Origin: Bacteroidales bacterium
Lineage (GTDB): Bacteria > Bacteroidota > Bacteroidia > Bacteroidales > UBA932
Direction of reading: 5' to 3'
Assembly (NCBI GenBank): GCA_017429205.1
Contig: JAFRPH010000010.1
Coordinates: 1-58,921, forward strand
Length of the DNA: 58,921 bases
The notes under the pieces were generated by a model. That model had not been told where the DNA came from. It worked only from the letters and a program-made list of their open reading frames with translations, and did no database searches. Positions 7,498 through 15,746 of this stretch are shown here, piece by piece; the stretch's first letter is position 1, and each line of letters starts with the position of its first letter. The translations under genes were made by a program, and so were the position numbers.

Positions 7498-9406
7498 CGT
7501 CACCGTAGCCTACGGCAGTTTCACGCTGCTGGACGACATCAGCGTCCACATCAGCGAAAACGACAAGATCGGCCTCGTCGGCAAGAACGGGGCCGGGAAG
7601 TCCACGCTGATGAAGCTGATCACGGGGGAGCAGAGTCCGACCACGGGCCACATCGACATGCCGGCCGACCTCCGGATCGGCTACCTGCCCCAGATCATGG
7701 AGCACCACCGCGGCCGGAGCGTCATCGACGAAGTGATGACGGTGTTCGACCACCTGCACGAAATGGAGCGGGAACTGGAGCGGATCAATGTGGAGCTGGG
7801 GGAGCGGACCGATTATGAATCAGCCGATTACGCACGTCTGATCGACCGGCTGAACGAGATCAACGACCGGCTGGCGCTGGAGACGGGGGAGTCGCCCCGG
7901 GTGCAGGCGGAACGCACCCTCTTCGGCCTGGGCTTCAAGGAGGATGAACTGGGCCGCCACACGGAAACCTTCAGCCAGGGCTGGAACATGCGCATCGAGC
8001 TGGCCAAGGTGCTGCTCGCGCATCCCGACGTCCTTCTGCTGGACGAGCCCACGAACCACCTGGACATCGAGTCCATCGAATGGTTCGAGGATTACCTGAA
8101 ATCCTTCCGGGGCTCGCTGCTGCTGGTCTCCCACGACCGCAAGTTCCTGGACAATGTCACCACCCGGACCGTCGAGATCCTCCTGGGACATATCCACGAT
8201 TATAAAGTACCTTACAGCCAGTATGTCACGCTGCGGGCGGAACGGCTTGCCCAGCAGACGGCCGCCTACGAGAACCAGCAGCGGATGATCGAGAAGACGG
8301 AGGATTTCATCAACCGCTTCCGCTACAAGCCCACCAAGTCAAACCAGGTCCAGTCCCGCATCAAGGCGCTGGAGAAGCTCGACCGCATCGAGATCGACGA
8401 GACGGACGATGCGAAGCTGAACCTCCGCTTCCCGCCGGCCGCCCGATCGGGCGACGTGGTCTTCAAGGGTACCGACCTGACCGTGGGCTATCCGCAGAAG
8501 GTCGTCTTCCGGAATGCGGAGATCGAGATCAAGCGTGGCGAGAAGGTCGCCCTCATCGGCCGGAACGGCGAAGGCAAGACCACCCTGATGCGCGTCATCA
8601 TGGGCGAACTGGAACCTTTCTCCGGCGAGGCGAAGGTGGGGCACAATGTCCATATCGGCTATTACGCGCAGAATCAGGAAGATATCCTGGACCGGAACGA
8701 GACGGTGTTCGGCACCCTGGACCGCATCGCCGTGGGCGAGATCCGCACGAAGCTGCGCGACCTGCTCGGGGCCTTCCTGTTCAAGGGCGAGGACATCGAC
8801 AAGAAAGTGTCCGTCCTCAGCGGCGGCGAGCGCGCCCGTCTCGGCATGGCCAAGCTGATGCTTTCCCCGTACAACGTGCTGGCCCTGGACGAACCCACGA
8901 ACCATATGGACATCCGCTCCAAGGACCGGCTCAAGCAGGCGCTGCAGGCCTTTGACGGCACGCTCATTGTAGTTTCCCACGACCGGGATTTCCTGGACGG
9001 GCTCGTGGACAAGCTCTACGAGTTCCGGGACGGGAAGGTGAAGGAGCACCTGGGCGGCGTCGCCGACTTCCTCCGGAAGCGGAAGCTCGAAAGCCTCCAG
9101 GAACTGGAGCGCCGGCTGCCCCAGGAGGCGAAGCCGGTGGACGACCGCAAGGTCCAGGCCCAGGAAACCTTCCAGGCGCGGAAGACCGTATCCAAGGAAA
9201 TCCGGAAGATCCAGAACCGGGTGGACTATCTCGAGAAGGAGATCGGGAAACTGGAGAAGCGGCAGGCCGCCATCGAGAAGGTCCTGGCCGCGCCCGGCCC
9301 GAAGGACGACGTGATGGAACTGACCCGGGAATACCTGGAGAACAAGCGCAGTCTGGACGCTTTCACCGAGGAGTGGAGCGAACAGATGGAGAAATTGGAC
9401 AACTAG
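7481..9406 (+). CDS. ABC-F family ATPase
   Basis: The 641-residue protein has two ABC domains and no membrane segment. Walker A motifs are near 34-42 (GKNGAGKST) and 360-368 (GRNGEGKTT). Signature motifs are SQGW near 164 and LSGGERA near 446. Walker B motifs are LLLDEPTNHLD and LALDEPTNHMD. A linker rich in Arg and Lys joins the domains, and the C terminus (about 530-641) is a coiled coil. ABC-F proteins act on ribosomes in translation or antibiotic protection; the Uup/EttA-like layout suggests a housekeeping role. The start lies inside the end of tatC (17-bp overlap). Confidence 0.93.
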   Translation: MISLNNVTVAYGSFTLLDDISVHISENDKIGLVGKNGAGKSTLMKLITGEQSPTTGHIDMPADLRIGYLPQIMEHHRGRSVIDEVMTVFDHLHEMERELERINVELGERTDYESADYARLIDRLNEINDRLALETGESPRVQAERTLFGLGFKEDELGRHTETFSQGWNMRIELAKVLLAHPDVLLLDEPTNHLDIESIEWFEDYLKSFRGSLLLVSHDRKFLDNVTTRTVEILLGHIHDYKVPYSQYVTLRAERLAQQTAAYENQQRMIEKTEDFINRFRYKPTKSNQVQSRIKALEKLDRIEIDETDDAKLNLRFPPAARSGDVVFKGTDLTVGYPQKVVFRNAEIEIKRGEKVALIGRNGEGKTTLMRVIMGELEPFSGEAKVGHNVHIGYYAQNQEDILDRNETVFGTLDRIAVGEIRTKLRDLLGAFLFKGEDIDKKVSVLSGGERARLGMAKLMLSPYNVLALDEPTNHMDIRSKDRLKQALQAFDGTLIVVSHDRDFLDGLVDKLYEFRDGKVKEHLGGVADFLRKRKLESLQELERRLPQEAKPVDDRKVQAQETFQARKTVSKEIRKIQNRVDYLEKEIGKLEKRQAAIEKVLAAPGPKDDVMELTREYLENKRSLDAFTEEWSEQMEKLDN

Positions 9407-9417
9407 TTACTAATGAT

Positions 9418-10425
9418 ATGAAAATGTTGAAAGACAACTCATTGAAGGCAATCATCGGAATGATCGCTTTCGCCGCCGTGCTGGTGTTCGCACCGCAGCG
9501 CGCCGCGGCCCAGTCCCTCTCCGCCCAGCTGACGGACAAGGACATCACGGTCTCCGAGTTCAATGCGGTCAACGTGTCTGACGACTTTGACGTGACCGTT
9601 TCCCGTGGCACCTATGGCGTGCGCCTGACCGTGGACAAGGAACTGGCCCCCTATGTGGAAGTATATGTCCGTTCGAAGGTCCTCTACATCTCCTATGACG
9701 AGAAGGCGGTCCCGAAGGAACTGCGGAAAGTGTATCGCGGAAAAGGCGGTTTGACGCCTACCTTCCGGGTCGTGGCCTACACCCCCGAACTGCAGGCCGT
9801 CACCCTTTCCGACAACGCCATCCTGACCGGGGTCGAAGAGTTCGCCGCCAACGAGTTCGAACTGACGATGGCCGGCAAGTCCCAGGTGCGCAACCTGTCG
9901 ATCGCCGCCGCTTCCGCGCGCGTCAGCATGAAGAAGAACGCCATCGCCAACCTGAACCTCAAGACCGACCGGGGCGTCGAGGTCAACACCGACAACAACT
10001 CGAACCTCAAGCTCACCTTCACCGGCCGGGAACTCGCCCTGACCTCCGACGGATCCTCCGTGGTCGTGGCTGACGGTCCCACCAAGAGCCTGAACCTCGC
10101 GACGGGCGGCTCTTCCCAGGTCAGCGTCACCTCCAACACGGAAAAGGTGCAAGTGACCTCCGAGGGCAGCTCCAAGCTGACGCTCACCGGCAAGGCGGAG
10201 GAGATGGAGGTCAAGGGCTCCCGCAGCTCCGTCGTGGACGCTTTCGCGATGCCCCTGGAGGAAGTCGAGGCCGACCTGTCCAACTCGTCCAGCGTGACCG
10301 TCTCCGTTTCCAAGAAGGTGTCCGTGAACCTGGTCGGCGGCAGCGCCCTGTACTACAGCGGATCCCCGGAGTTCAAGATCGAGAAGATCGTCAAATCCAC
10401 CCTGGCCCCTTACGGAACGAAATAA
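9418..10425 (+). CDS. Exported GIN-domain (DUF2807) protein
   Basis: From ATG 9418 the protein is 335 residues with a signal peptide (about 1-29, ending RAAAQS). The rest fits the head-GIN-domain family: VSEFNAVNVSDDFDVTVSRG near the start, then short repeated Ser/Thr/Asn-rich strands (SNLKLTF, SSVVVADG, SSKLTLTG), which suggest a right-handed beta-helix. Such proteins are periplasmic or surface-located and of unknown role. An earlier in-frame start at 9373 would overlap the ABC-F gene and spoil the signal peptide, so it was not used. Confidence 0.8.
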   Translation: MKMLKDNSLKAIIGMIAFAAVLVFAPQRAAAQSLSAQLTDKDITVSEFNAVNVSDDFDVTVSRGTYGVRLTVDKELAPYVEVYVRSKVLYISYDEKAVPKELRKVYRGKGGLTPTFRVVAYTPELQAVTLSDNAILTGVEEFAANEFELTMAGKSQVRNLSIAAASARVSMKKNAIANLNLKTDRGVEVNTDNNSNLKLTFTGRELALTSDGSSVVVADGPTKSLNLATGGSSQVSVTSNTEKVQVTSEGSSKLTLTGKAEEMEVKGSRSSVVDAFAMPLEEVEADLSNSSSVTVSVSKKVSVNLVGGSALYYSGSPEFKIEKIVKSTLAPYGTK

Positions 10426-11516
10426 TGCAAGTCTTTGACAGCCATGTCGATACCCCTTCGCAGCTGATCCGGCTCCGGAACCTCGGCATCGACAACCGCT
10501 ATGGGCACGTCGACTTCCCCAAACTCAGGCGCGGGGGAGTCGGCGGCTCCTTTTTCGCCCTGTACACCCCGGCGGAGATGGCGCCGGACGCCGCCACGCG
10601 CTATGCGTTGGAAATGATTTCCGCCGTCTACGACGCCGTCGACGCGAATCCGGACTATGCGGCCCTGGCCTTCTCGCCGGATGAGGCGGCGGAGAATGCG
10701 AAAAGCGGGCTGATCTCCGTCTTTCTCGGAATGGAGAACGGAGCGCCCATTCAGCAGTCCCTGTCGATGCTCCGGACCTTTTACCGCCTGGGGGTCAGCT
10801 ATGTGACGCTCACGCACAACGGAGACAACGCCATCGCCGACAGCGCGGCCGAAGGGAAGCGCTGGCACGGCCTGAGCCCCTTCGGGAAGCAGGTGGTCGC
10901 CGAGATGAACGCGCTCGGGATGATGGTCGACCTGTCCCACGCCTCGGACGAGACCTTCTGGGACTGCATCCGTGTGTCGGAAGCCCCGGTCATCGCCACC
11001 CACTCCTGCTGCCGGGCGCTGTGCAACCATCGGCGCAACCTGACTGACGAGATGTTGCAGGCCCTCGGCGAGAAAGGCGGGTATGTCGGCATCAACTTCT
11101 ATCCGGCGTTCCTGTCGGAGCGCTTCCTGTCCGATCCGGCCGACGCCGCCCTGTTCGACGAGGGTGAGCGGGTGGAAGCCGCCTTCATCGCCGACCCGGC
11201 CGACCCCGTTCGGGTGAAAGCCTGGGAAGCGATGCAGGACAAGCTCGAGACGCTCTGGCGTCCGAGCGTACGGGAGATCGTGGACCACATCGACCACGCC
11301 GTGTCCATCGTGGGCATCGACCACGTCGGAATCGGCAGCGACTTCGACGGCATCCTGGTGCCGCCGGCCGGGCTGGAAAATGTGTCCCGGATCGGGCGGG
11401 TGTTCGACGAGATGCGTCGTCGCGGGTATGCCGAAAAGGACATCGACAAGGTGGCGGGGGAGAACCTGCTCGCCGTGATGCGCCGCATCGCCGACAAGGC
11501 CGACATGGAACGGTAA
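10425..11516 (+). CDS. Membrane dipeptidase (peptidase M19)
   Basis: This 363-residue renal-dipeptidase family protein has FDSHVDTP near the N terminus (first zinc ligands), GMENGAPI (bridging Glu), THNGDN, VDLSHASDETFWD, ATHSCCRALCNHRRNLTDEM and GIGSDFDG. These are all the expected zinc and substrate blocks. M19 enzymes cleave dipeptides, including those with a C-terminal D-residue. No signal peptide is visible, so it is probably cytoplasmic. Its start shares one base with the previous stop. Confidence 0.92.
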   Translation: MQVFDSHVDTPSQLIRLRNLGIDNRYGHVDFPKLRRGGVGGSFFALYTPAEMAPDAATRYALEMISAVYDAVDANPDYAALAFSPDEAAENAKSGLISVFLGMENGAPIQQSLSMLRTFYRLGVSYVTLTHNGDNAIADSAAEGKRWHGLSPFGKQVVAEMNALGMMVDLSHASDETFWDCIRVSEAPVIATHSCCRALCNHRRNLTDEMLQALGEKGGYVGINFYPAFLSERFLSDPADAALFDEGERVEAAFIADPADPVRVKAWEAMQDKLETLWRPSVREIVDHIDHAVSIVGIDHVGIGSDFDGILVPPAGLENVSRIGRVFDEMRRRGYAEKDIDKVAGENLLAVMRRIADKADMER

Positions 11517-11545
11517 AAGGGCCTCAAAAGGGCCCTTTTACCGTT
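11509..11545 (+). terminator. Intrinsic terminator spanning the dipeptidase stop codon
   Basis: A 15-bp perfect stem (AACGGTAAAAGGGCC at 11509-11523 with GGCCCTTTTACCGTT at 11531-11545) encloses a 7-base loop. The left arm contains the TAA stop at 11514-11516, so the last codons double as the terminator arm. The T run is short and lies within the stem. Confidence 0.7.
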
Positions 11546-11547
11546 CT

Positions 11548-11580
11548 AACAAAAAAGTTACAACGGTTAACTTTTTTGTT
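11548..11580. repeat. 33-bp palindromic element, copy 2 (possible cinA terminator)
   Basis: The left arm is AACAAAAAAGTT, the spacer ACAACGGTT and the right arm AACTTTTTTGTT. The arms are perfectly complementary, so it can fold as a 13-bp AT-rich hairpin. Read on the minus strand it follows the cinA stop and could act as its terminator. It matches copy 1 at 25 of 33 positions and keeps the 12-9-12 architecture. Confidence 0.7.
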
Positions 11581-11594
11581 TTCTTTCTTTAATT

Positions 11595-12860
11595 TCAGCG
11601 AGTTGCATCTTCAATGAGGGTCAGGCGCAAAAAATTGAGCGCGGCGGCCGCAAAACGCTCGATATTGCGCTTCCGGTCGTTCCGAAAGTTCTTTTTGACG
11701 GTCTTCGTCCCCCTCGGACCGGCCACGCCGATCCATACCGTGCCCACCGGATTGAACGGATCGCCGTCCGGTCCGGCCAGGCCGGTCGTGGAGACGGCGT
11801 AGTCGCTGCCGGTCACGCGGCGGACGCCTTCGGCCATCGCCGCCGCGACCTCGCCGCTCACGACGCCGCACTTTTCGATGGTCTCCGCCGGCACGCCGAG
11901 CACCTTCTCCTTGACAGATATCGCATACGAAGTGACCGACCCCAGGTAATAGGCGGAAGATCCGGGTACGGAGGTGATGAGGTGCGAGATTTCTCCGCCC
12001 GTGCAGGACTCCGCGGCGCTGAGCGTCCGGCCGGAGGCCTTCAATAAACGCCCTACAGTGGCTTCCAGGGTGTCGTCCTCATCCGAGTACACCTTGTCCC
12101 CCAACAGCTCCTTCAGCCGCGAAATTTGCGCATCTACGCGGGCTTTCTGCTCTTCCTCGTCCCCGCCGTAGATGGACAGGCGGAGCCGGATGCCCGTGAG
12201 GGGATTCGGCAGGTAGGCGAGGTGCATATCGGCCGGCAGGGCGTCCTCCCAGGGTGCAATGAACTCGGACAGGGCCGATTCCGCCATCCCGAACACCATC
12301 ACGCTGCGGTGTAGGATATGGTCCAGGGAGAAATGCCCCCGGATGTCCTCCATGACCGCGGGAATGGCCCCGACGGCTTCGAAGGGAACGCCCGGCAAGG
12401 CGTACAAGGTGGCGCCGAACTGCGCTTCGGGAAAACGAAAAACCATGACAGGAGCCGTTCCCAGGCGGTTTTCAATCACGTCGCACCGGTCGGGGACCAG
12501 GGCTTGGGCCCGGTTGATGGCCAGCATATCCAGGCCGCGGCTGCGGAGGATCTCCTGGATGATGGCCAGCTGGCCGGCGTGCTCCACATAGCCGCTGCTT
12601 CCCGAAAGCTCGGCCAGAACCCCTTTCGTGATGTCGTCCTTGGTGGGGCCCAGGCCGCCTGTGGTGATGACGATGTCATTGACTGTCAATTCGTGACGGA
12701 GGTTGTTCAGGATTTCGTCGCGGTCGTCTCCGATGGAGAGCATGCGGGTGACACGGATTCCGGCCTCTTCGAGCGCGACGGCGAGGCGGGAAGAATTGGT
12801 GTCCACGACCTGGCCGATGAGGATCTCATCGCCGATGGTGCAGATGGAAGCTTGGATCAT
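11595..12860 (-). CDS. cinA: CinA-type nicotinamide-nucleotide amidase / competence-damage protein
   Basis: The 421-residue protein has both CinA domains. The N-terminal molybdopterin-binding-like domain (about 1-170) carries CTIGDEILIGQVVDTNS and TTGGLGPTKDD. The C-terminal amidase domain (about 260-415) carries SAAESCTGGEISHLIT, GVVSGEVA and TTGLAGPDGDP. The C-terminal domain deamidates NMN to nicotinate mononucleotide, and the N-terminal domain is ADP-ribose pyrophosphatase-like in studied members. Its start overlaps the stop of the DHODH-like gene by 4 bp. Confidence 0.95.
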   Translation of the reverse strand: MIQASICTIGDEILIGQVVDTNSSRLAVALEEAGIRVTRMLSIGDDRDEILNNLRHELTVNDIVITTGGLGPTKDDITKGVLAELSGSSGYVEHAGQLAIIQEILRSRGLDMLAINRAQALVPDRCDVIENRLGTAPVMVFRFPEAQFGATLYALPGVPFEAVGAIPAVMEDIRGHFSLDHILHRSVMVFGMAESALSEFIAPWEDALPADMHLAYLPNPLTGIRLRLSIYGGDEEEQKARVDAQISRLKELLGDKVYSDEDDTLEATVGRLLKASGRTLSAAESCTGGEISHLITSVPGSSAYYLGSVTSYAISVKEKVLGVPAETIEKCGVVSGEVAAAMAEGVRRVTGSDYAVSTTGLAGPDGDPFNPVGTVWIGVAGPRGTKTVKKNFRNDRKRNIERFAAAALNFLRLTLIEDATR

Positions 12861-13666
12861 TTTTGGGGTTGGGTGGATAGTTCGATGGCCTTCAGGAGCC
12901 TTTTGGCGGTCTGGCGCGGCTTTCCGGGGACGCCCTGGGCCACTTCGACCAGGGAAGCCCCGGCCTGGAGCAGCGCAAGGGCCTCGTCAGGCGTGGTAAT
13001 GGCGCCGGAACCGATGACAGGAAGGCGGTTCCGGGTGTATTCGACGCAGAAACGGACTTTTGCGAGGCCGGGCGCGACGACGCCGTCGAAACCGGACATC
13101 AGCACGAAATCCAGGATCCGGCGCATCTGCTCCTCATCGTGCCCGGGGGCGATCCGCAGGAGGATGGGCTTGTACCGTTCATAGCAGAGCCGGAGGCTGA
13201 GCAGTTCGTCCAGGAGTTCGGTCCAGTCGGAGAAGTCGTCCAGGGAGGAAAGGCCGCTTTCGCGGTTGATGTCGATGACAAAATAGTCGGCGAAGTCGTA
13301 CAGGAGCGAGAACTGGCGGATCATCCGTTGTTTCGCCTCCTCTTCCGAAGCGCCGTCCGCCCGCAGCTCGATCGCGGCCACGATGGGCGATTTCCGCGCT
13401 TGAAGACGCTCTGCAACGAGCTGCAGGGGCGTTTCGCCGGGAATGATGCCGGTGAAGCTGAAGCCGAAACTGTCGCACACGTCCAGCAGCTCCTCCTGCC
13501 GTTCCAGCACCGGGGCCAGGCCGATGGGGTGACGGAACCGGATGCCGAACAGCTCCCGGACCAGTGCCGGATACTCCCGCCTGAATCTCAGGCGGTTCCA
13601 GAACAGATAACCAGGAAGGCGACGCTTCCAGAGCATCCCGCGGGCACTTTGTTGCAGACTGGCCAT
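12857..13666 (-). CDS. Divergent dihydroorotate-dehydrogenase-like protein
   Basis: The 269-residue protein has a TIM-barrel pattern related to PyrD: FGIRFRHPIGLAPVLER resembles the NPVGLAAGFDKN block, and PVIGSGAITTPDEALALL followed by AGASLVEVAQG resembles the C-terminal FMN-phosphate block. Several DHODH features are missing. The usual Lys of K-x-x-P-D appears as Arg (LLRIAPGHDEEQ), no NxSSPN-like catalytic segment is visible, and the first barrel block lacks the FDK lysine. It may bind FMN without making orotate. It is translationally coupled to cinA (ATGA overlap). Confidence 0.6.
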   Translation of the reverse strand: MASLQQSARGMLWKRRLPGYLFWNRLRFRREYPALVRELFGIRFRHPIGLAPVLERQEELLDVCDSFGFSFTGIIPGETPLQLVAERLQARKSPIVAAIELRADGASEEEAKQRMIRQFSLLYDFADYFVIDINRESGLSSLDDFSDWTELLDELLSLRLCYERYKPILLRIAPGHDEEQMRRILDFVLMSGFDGVVAPGLAKVRFCVEYTRNRLPVIGSGAITTPDEALALLQAGASLVEVAQGVPGKPRQTAKRLLKAIELSTQPQK

Positions 13667-13687
13667 AATCTCGTTCGCTTCGTCTTA

Positions 13688-13695
13688 CAAAGATA
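13688..13695 (-). promoter_or_regulatory. -7 promoter element for the DHODH-like/cinA operon
   Basis: The minus-strand sequence TATCTTTG matches TAnnTTTG and lies 21 bases upstream of the ATG at 13666. Confidence 0.6.
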
Positions 13696-13702
13696 ATAAA
13701 TC

Positions 13703-14014
13703 TTATTGGAACTCCTCAAAGGTGTTGTCGTCATAGAAGACGAGAATCTTGGAAACGCGACGAGGAGCCTGTGCGGGCGCAAATACGGGATTCTCGGCGG
13801 GGCCGTCTTTATACATCCGTCCTTTGCCGGTCAGGAGCCAGTCCATGCTGATCTGCGGATAGTGCACGGCCATCGCTTCCAGGAAATCGAATCCGGGCTT
13901 GTTCCGGCCGGACAGGATGTGGGAAATGCCGGCCCGAGCGACGCCGAGCGTGTCGGCCAGCTGTGCCTGGGAGATATTTTCCGCGTCCAGAAACTGTTGA
14001 AGGCGTTTGTCCAT
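13703..14014 (-). CDS. XRE-family helix-turn-helix regulator
   Basis: The 103-residue protein has an N-terminal HTH (about 5-65: NISQAQLADTLGVARAGISH, then ILSGRNKPGFDFLEAMA) of the Cro/C1 type. It also has ISMDWLLTGKGRMY, a block seen in many Bacteroidota XRE regulators, and a Pro/Ala linker with a short C-terminal strand. It probably binds DNA as a dimer. Its targets are unknown; it might regulate itself or the long AT-rich intergenic region upstream. Confidence 0.88.
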   Translation of the reverse strand: MDKRLQQFLDAENISQAQLADTLGVARAGISHILSGRNKPGFDFLEAMAVHYPQISMDWLLTGKGRMYKDGPAENPVFAPAQAPRRVSKILVFYDDNTFEEFQ

Positions 14015-14033
14015 TGTGTATTCCTTTGTTTTA

Positions 14034-14041
14034 CAAAAGTA
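14034..14041 (-). promoter_or_regulatory. -7 promoter element for the XRE regulator
   Basis: The minus-strand sequence TACTTTTG matches TAnnTTTG and lies 19 bases upstream of the start codon. Confidence 0.55.
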
Positions 14042-14498
14042 ACGAATCTAAAGTAGAAATACAAGTGTTAAAACGGGCATAACCTGGTGTCAAGAGGGGA
14101 GTGAAAGCCCCGAAAAATACTTAAAGCTATATGTTTGTTGAATATAATTAAAGTGCTGAATATAAGTGATTTAATATGCTTATTATAACATATTTGTTCG
14201 AGAGTTGTCGCCTGTAAGGGTATTGTTCATAACTTTTGTTTTATTTCCATTTTAGGTTAAGTATTATAAATCACTGAATTTTAGCAAGTTAGAGCATTAA
14301 CAAAACAAGAATAACAAATACTTATCCTTGTTTTTGTGCCTTGCGTTGATAACTCGGGGAAGAAACGATGATTGTTAACATTTGTAAACAAGAAAAAGGC
14401 TTATTTCCGGTGTCCGAAGCGCACTCACAAACGCCAGCGTGAGATTTCGGAAATCGTGTAGAATTGTGTAACTTCGCACAGATTTTTGAATTGTGCGC
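14042..14498. other. AT-rich intergenic region between the XRE gene and queA
   Basis: About 450 bases with no credible gene, much richer in A and T than its surroundings. It contains an imperfect inverted repeat (ACAAAACAAG near 14300 with CTTGTTTTTGT near 14327) and single sequences loosely like DnaA boxes (TTATCCTTG, TTATCAACG on the minus strand). A weak -7-like TAACTTCG lies near 14469, upstream of queA. None of these is decisive. Confidence 0.5.
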
Positions 14499-15698
14499 AT
14501 GATACCTGAAATCCATATCGAGGATTACAATTATCCGCTCCCGGACGAGCGGATCGCCAAATACCCGCTGCCCGAACGGGACTCGTCCAAATTGCTCCAT
14601 TATGCGGGCGGACACGTGGACGAATATGTTTTCCGCCAGTTGCCGGACCTGCTTCCCGAAAACGCGTTGATGGTCTTCAACGACACGAAGGTCGTCCCGG
14701 CCCGGATGCATTTCCAGCGCGCCACCGGCGCCCATATCGAGATTTTCTGCCTGGAGCCGGTGAAACCTGTCGAATATGCCACGGCCTTCGCGGCCACGGA
14801 CACGTGCACCTGGAAGTGCGTCATCGGCAATGCCAAGAAATGGAAAGACGATGTCCTGACCTTGTTCCGCACCGCTGAAACCCCGGATATGGGCCTGGAG
14901 GCCCGTCTCGTGAGTCGGGAAGGACAGACCGGGGTTGTGGAGTTCCGCTGGACGGACGGCTCTCCTTTCTCCCGGGTGCTCGAGGTCTGCGGCACCGTCC
15001 CGATCCCGCCGTACCTGAACCGTGAATCGGAGAAGATTGACATTGAGCGTTACCAGACGCTCTATGCCCATATCCGGGGCTCTGTGGCCGCGCCGACGGC
15101 CGGCCTGCACTTCACGGAGGATGTCCTGGGGCGGATCCGGGCGAAGGGAATCGACACGGAAACCGTCTGTCTCCATGTCGGCGCCGGCACCTTCCTGCCG
15201 GTCAAGAGCTCCTTGGTATCCGAGCATCCGATGCACCGGGAGCCATTTGTAGTGAAGCTTCAGCTCCTGAAGGATATCTGCAGGATGGACAGGAAGTTGA
15301 TTGCCGTTGGAACTACTTCCGTCCGGACGCTGGAATCCCTTTATTACGTAGGGGTGAGCTGCATCGAGAAGGGCGCTCCCGAGGATGTTCCGCAGTGGGC
15401 TCCGTATGAACGGGAATACCCGTACAGCACGAAGGAAGCTCTGGAAGCCATCATCACCTATCTCGAAGCGAACGGCCTGACCGAACTCAAGATCGGTACG
15501 CGGATCATCATCGTGCCGGGCTTCCGGTTCCGCCTGGTGGACCTGATGGTGACGAACTTCCACCAACCCGAGAGCACGCTCATCCTGCTGGTCTCCGCTT
15601 TCGTGGGCGGGGATTGGCGCACCATCTATGATTACGCGCTCGCGCACGGCTTCCGCTTCCTCAGCTACGGGGACAGCTCGCTGCTGGTCCGCGCTTGA
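14499..15698 (+). CDS. queA: S-adenosylmethionine:tRNA ribosyltransferase-isomerase
   Basis: From ATG 14499 the protein is 399 residues. It carries the QueA blocks YPLPDERIAKYPLPERDSSK at the N terminus, MVFNDTKVVPARMHF, APTAGLHFTEDVL, THVGAGTF-like CLHVGAGTFLPVKS, GTTSVRTLESLYY and TNFHQPESTLILLVSAFVGG. The enzyme transfers and isomerises ribose from SAM to make epoxyqueuosine at tRNA position 34. A GTG two codons upstream (14493) is an alternative start. It has about 50 more residues than E. coli QueA, placed in the middle. Confidence 0.95.
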   Translation: MIPEIHIEDYNYPLPDERIAKYPLPERDSSKLLHYAGGHVDEYVFRQLPDLLPENALMVFNDTKVVPARMHFQRATGAHIEIFCLEPVKPVEYATAFAATDTCTWKCVIGNAKKWKDDVLTLFRTAETPDMGLEARLVSREGQTGVVEFRWTDGSPFSRVLEVCGTVPIPPYLNRESEKIDIERYQTLYAHIRGSVAAPTAGLHFTEDVLGRIRAKGIDTETVCLHVGAGTFLPVKSSLVSEHPMHREPFVVKLQLLKDICRMDRKLIAVGTTSVRTLESLYYVGVSCIEKGAPEDVPQWAPYEREYPYSTKEALEAIITYLEANGLTELKIGTRIIIVPGFRFRLVDLMVTNFHQPESTLILLVSAFVGGDWRTIYDYALAHGFRFLSYGDSSLLVRA

Positions 15699-15725
15699 TT
15701 AATTGGCTTAATTTCTGTACCTTTG
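15695..15725 (+). promoter_or_regulatory. Promoter of the acyltransferase gene
   Basis: TTG at 15695-15697 and TACCTTTG at 15718-15725 are separated by 20 bases, fitting the Bacteroidota -33/-7 pattern. This supports the ATG at 15747 over an upstream in-frame ATA/GTG-type start. Confidence 0.7.
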
Positions 15726-15746
15726 CGCCGTACAAAACCGACTGCC

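Noticed and set aside
14293..14345. Imperfect inverted repeat as a fourth copy of the 33-bp element
   Set aside because: The arms do not follow the AAC-N6-GTT design and the spacing differs.
14042..14498. oriC in the AT-rich gap upstream of queA
   Set aside because: Only two weak DnaA-box-like sequences with at least two mismatches each; dnaA lies far away at 48985.
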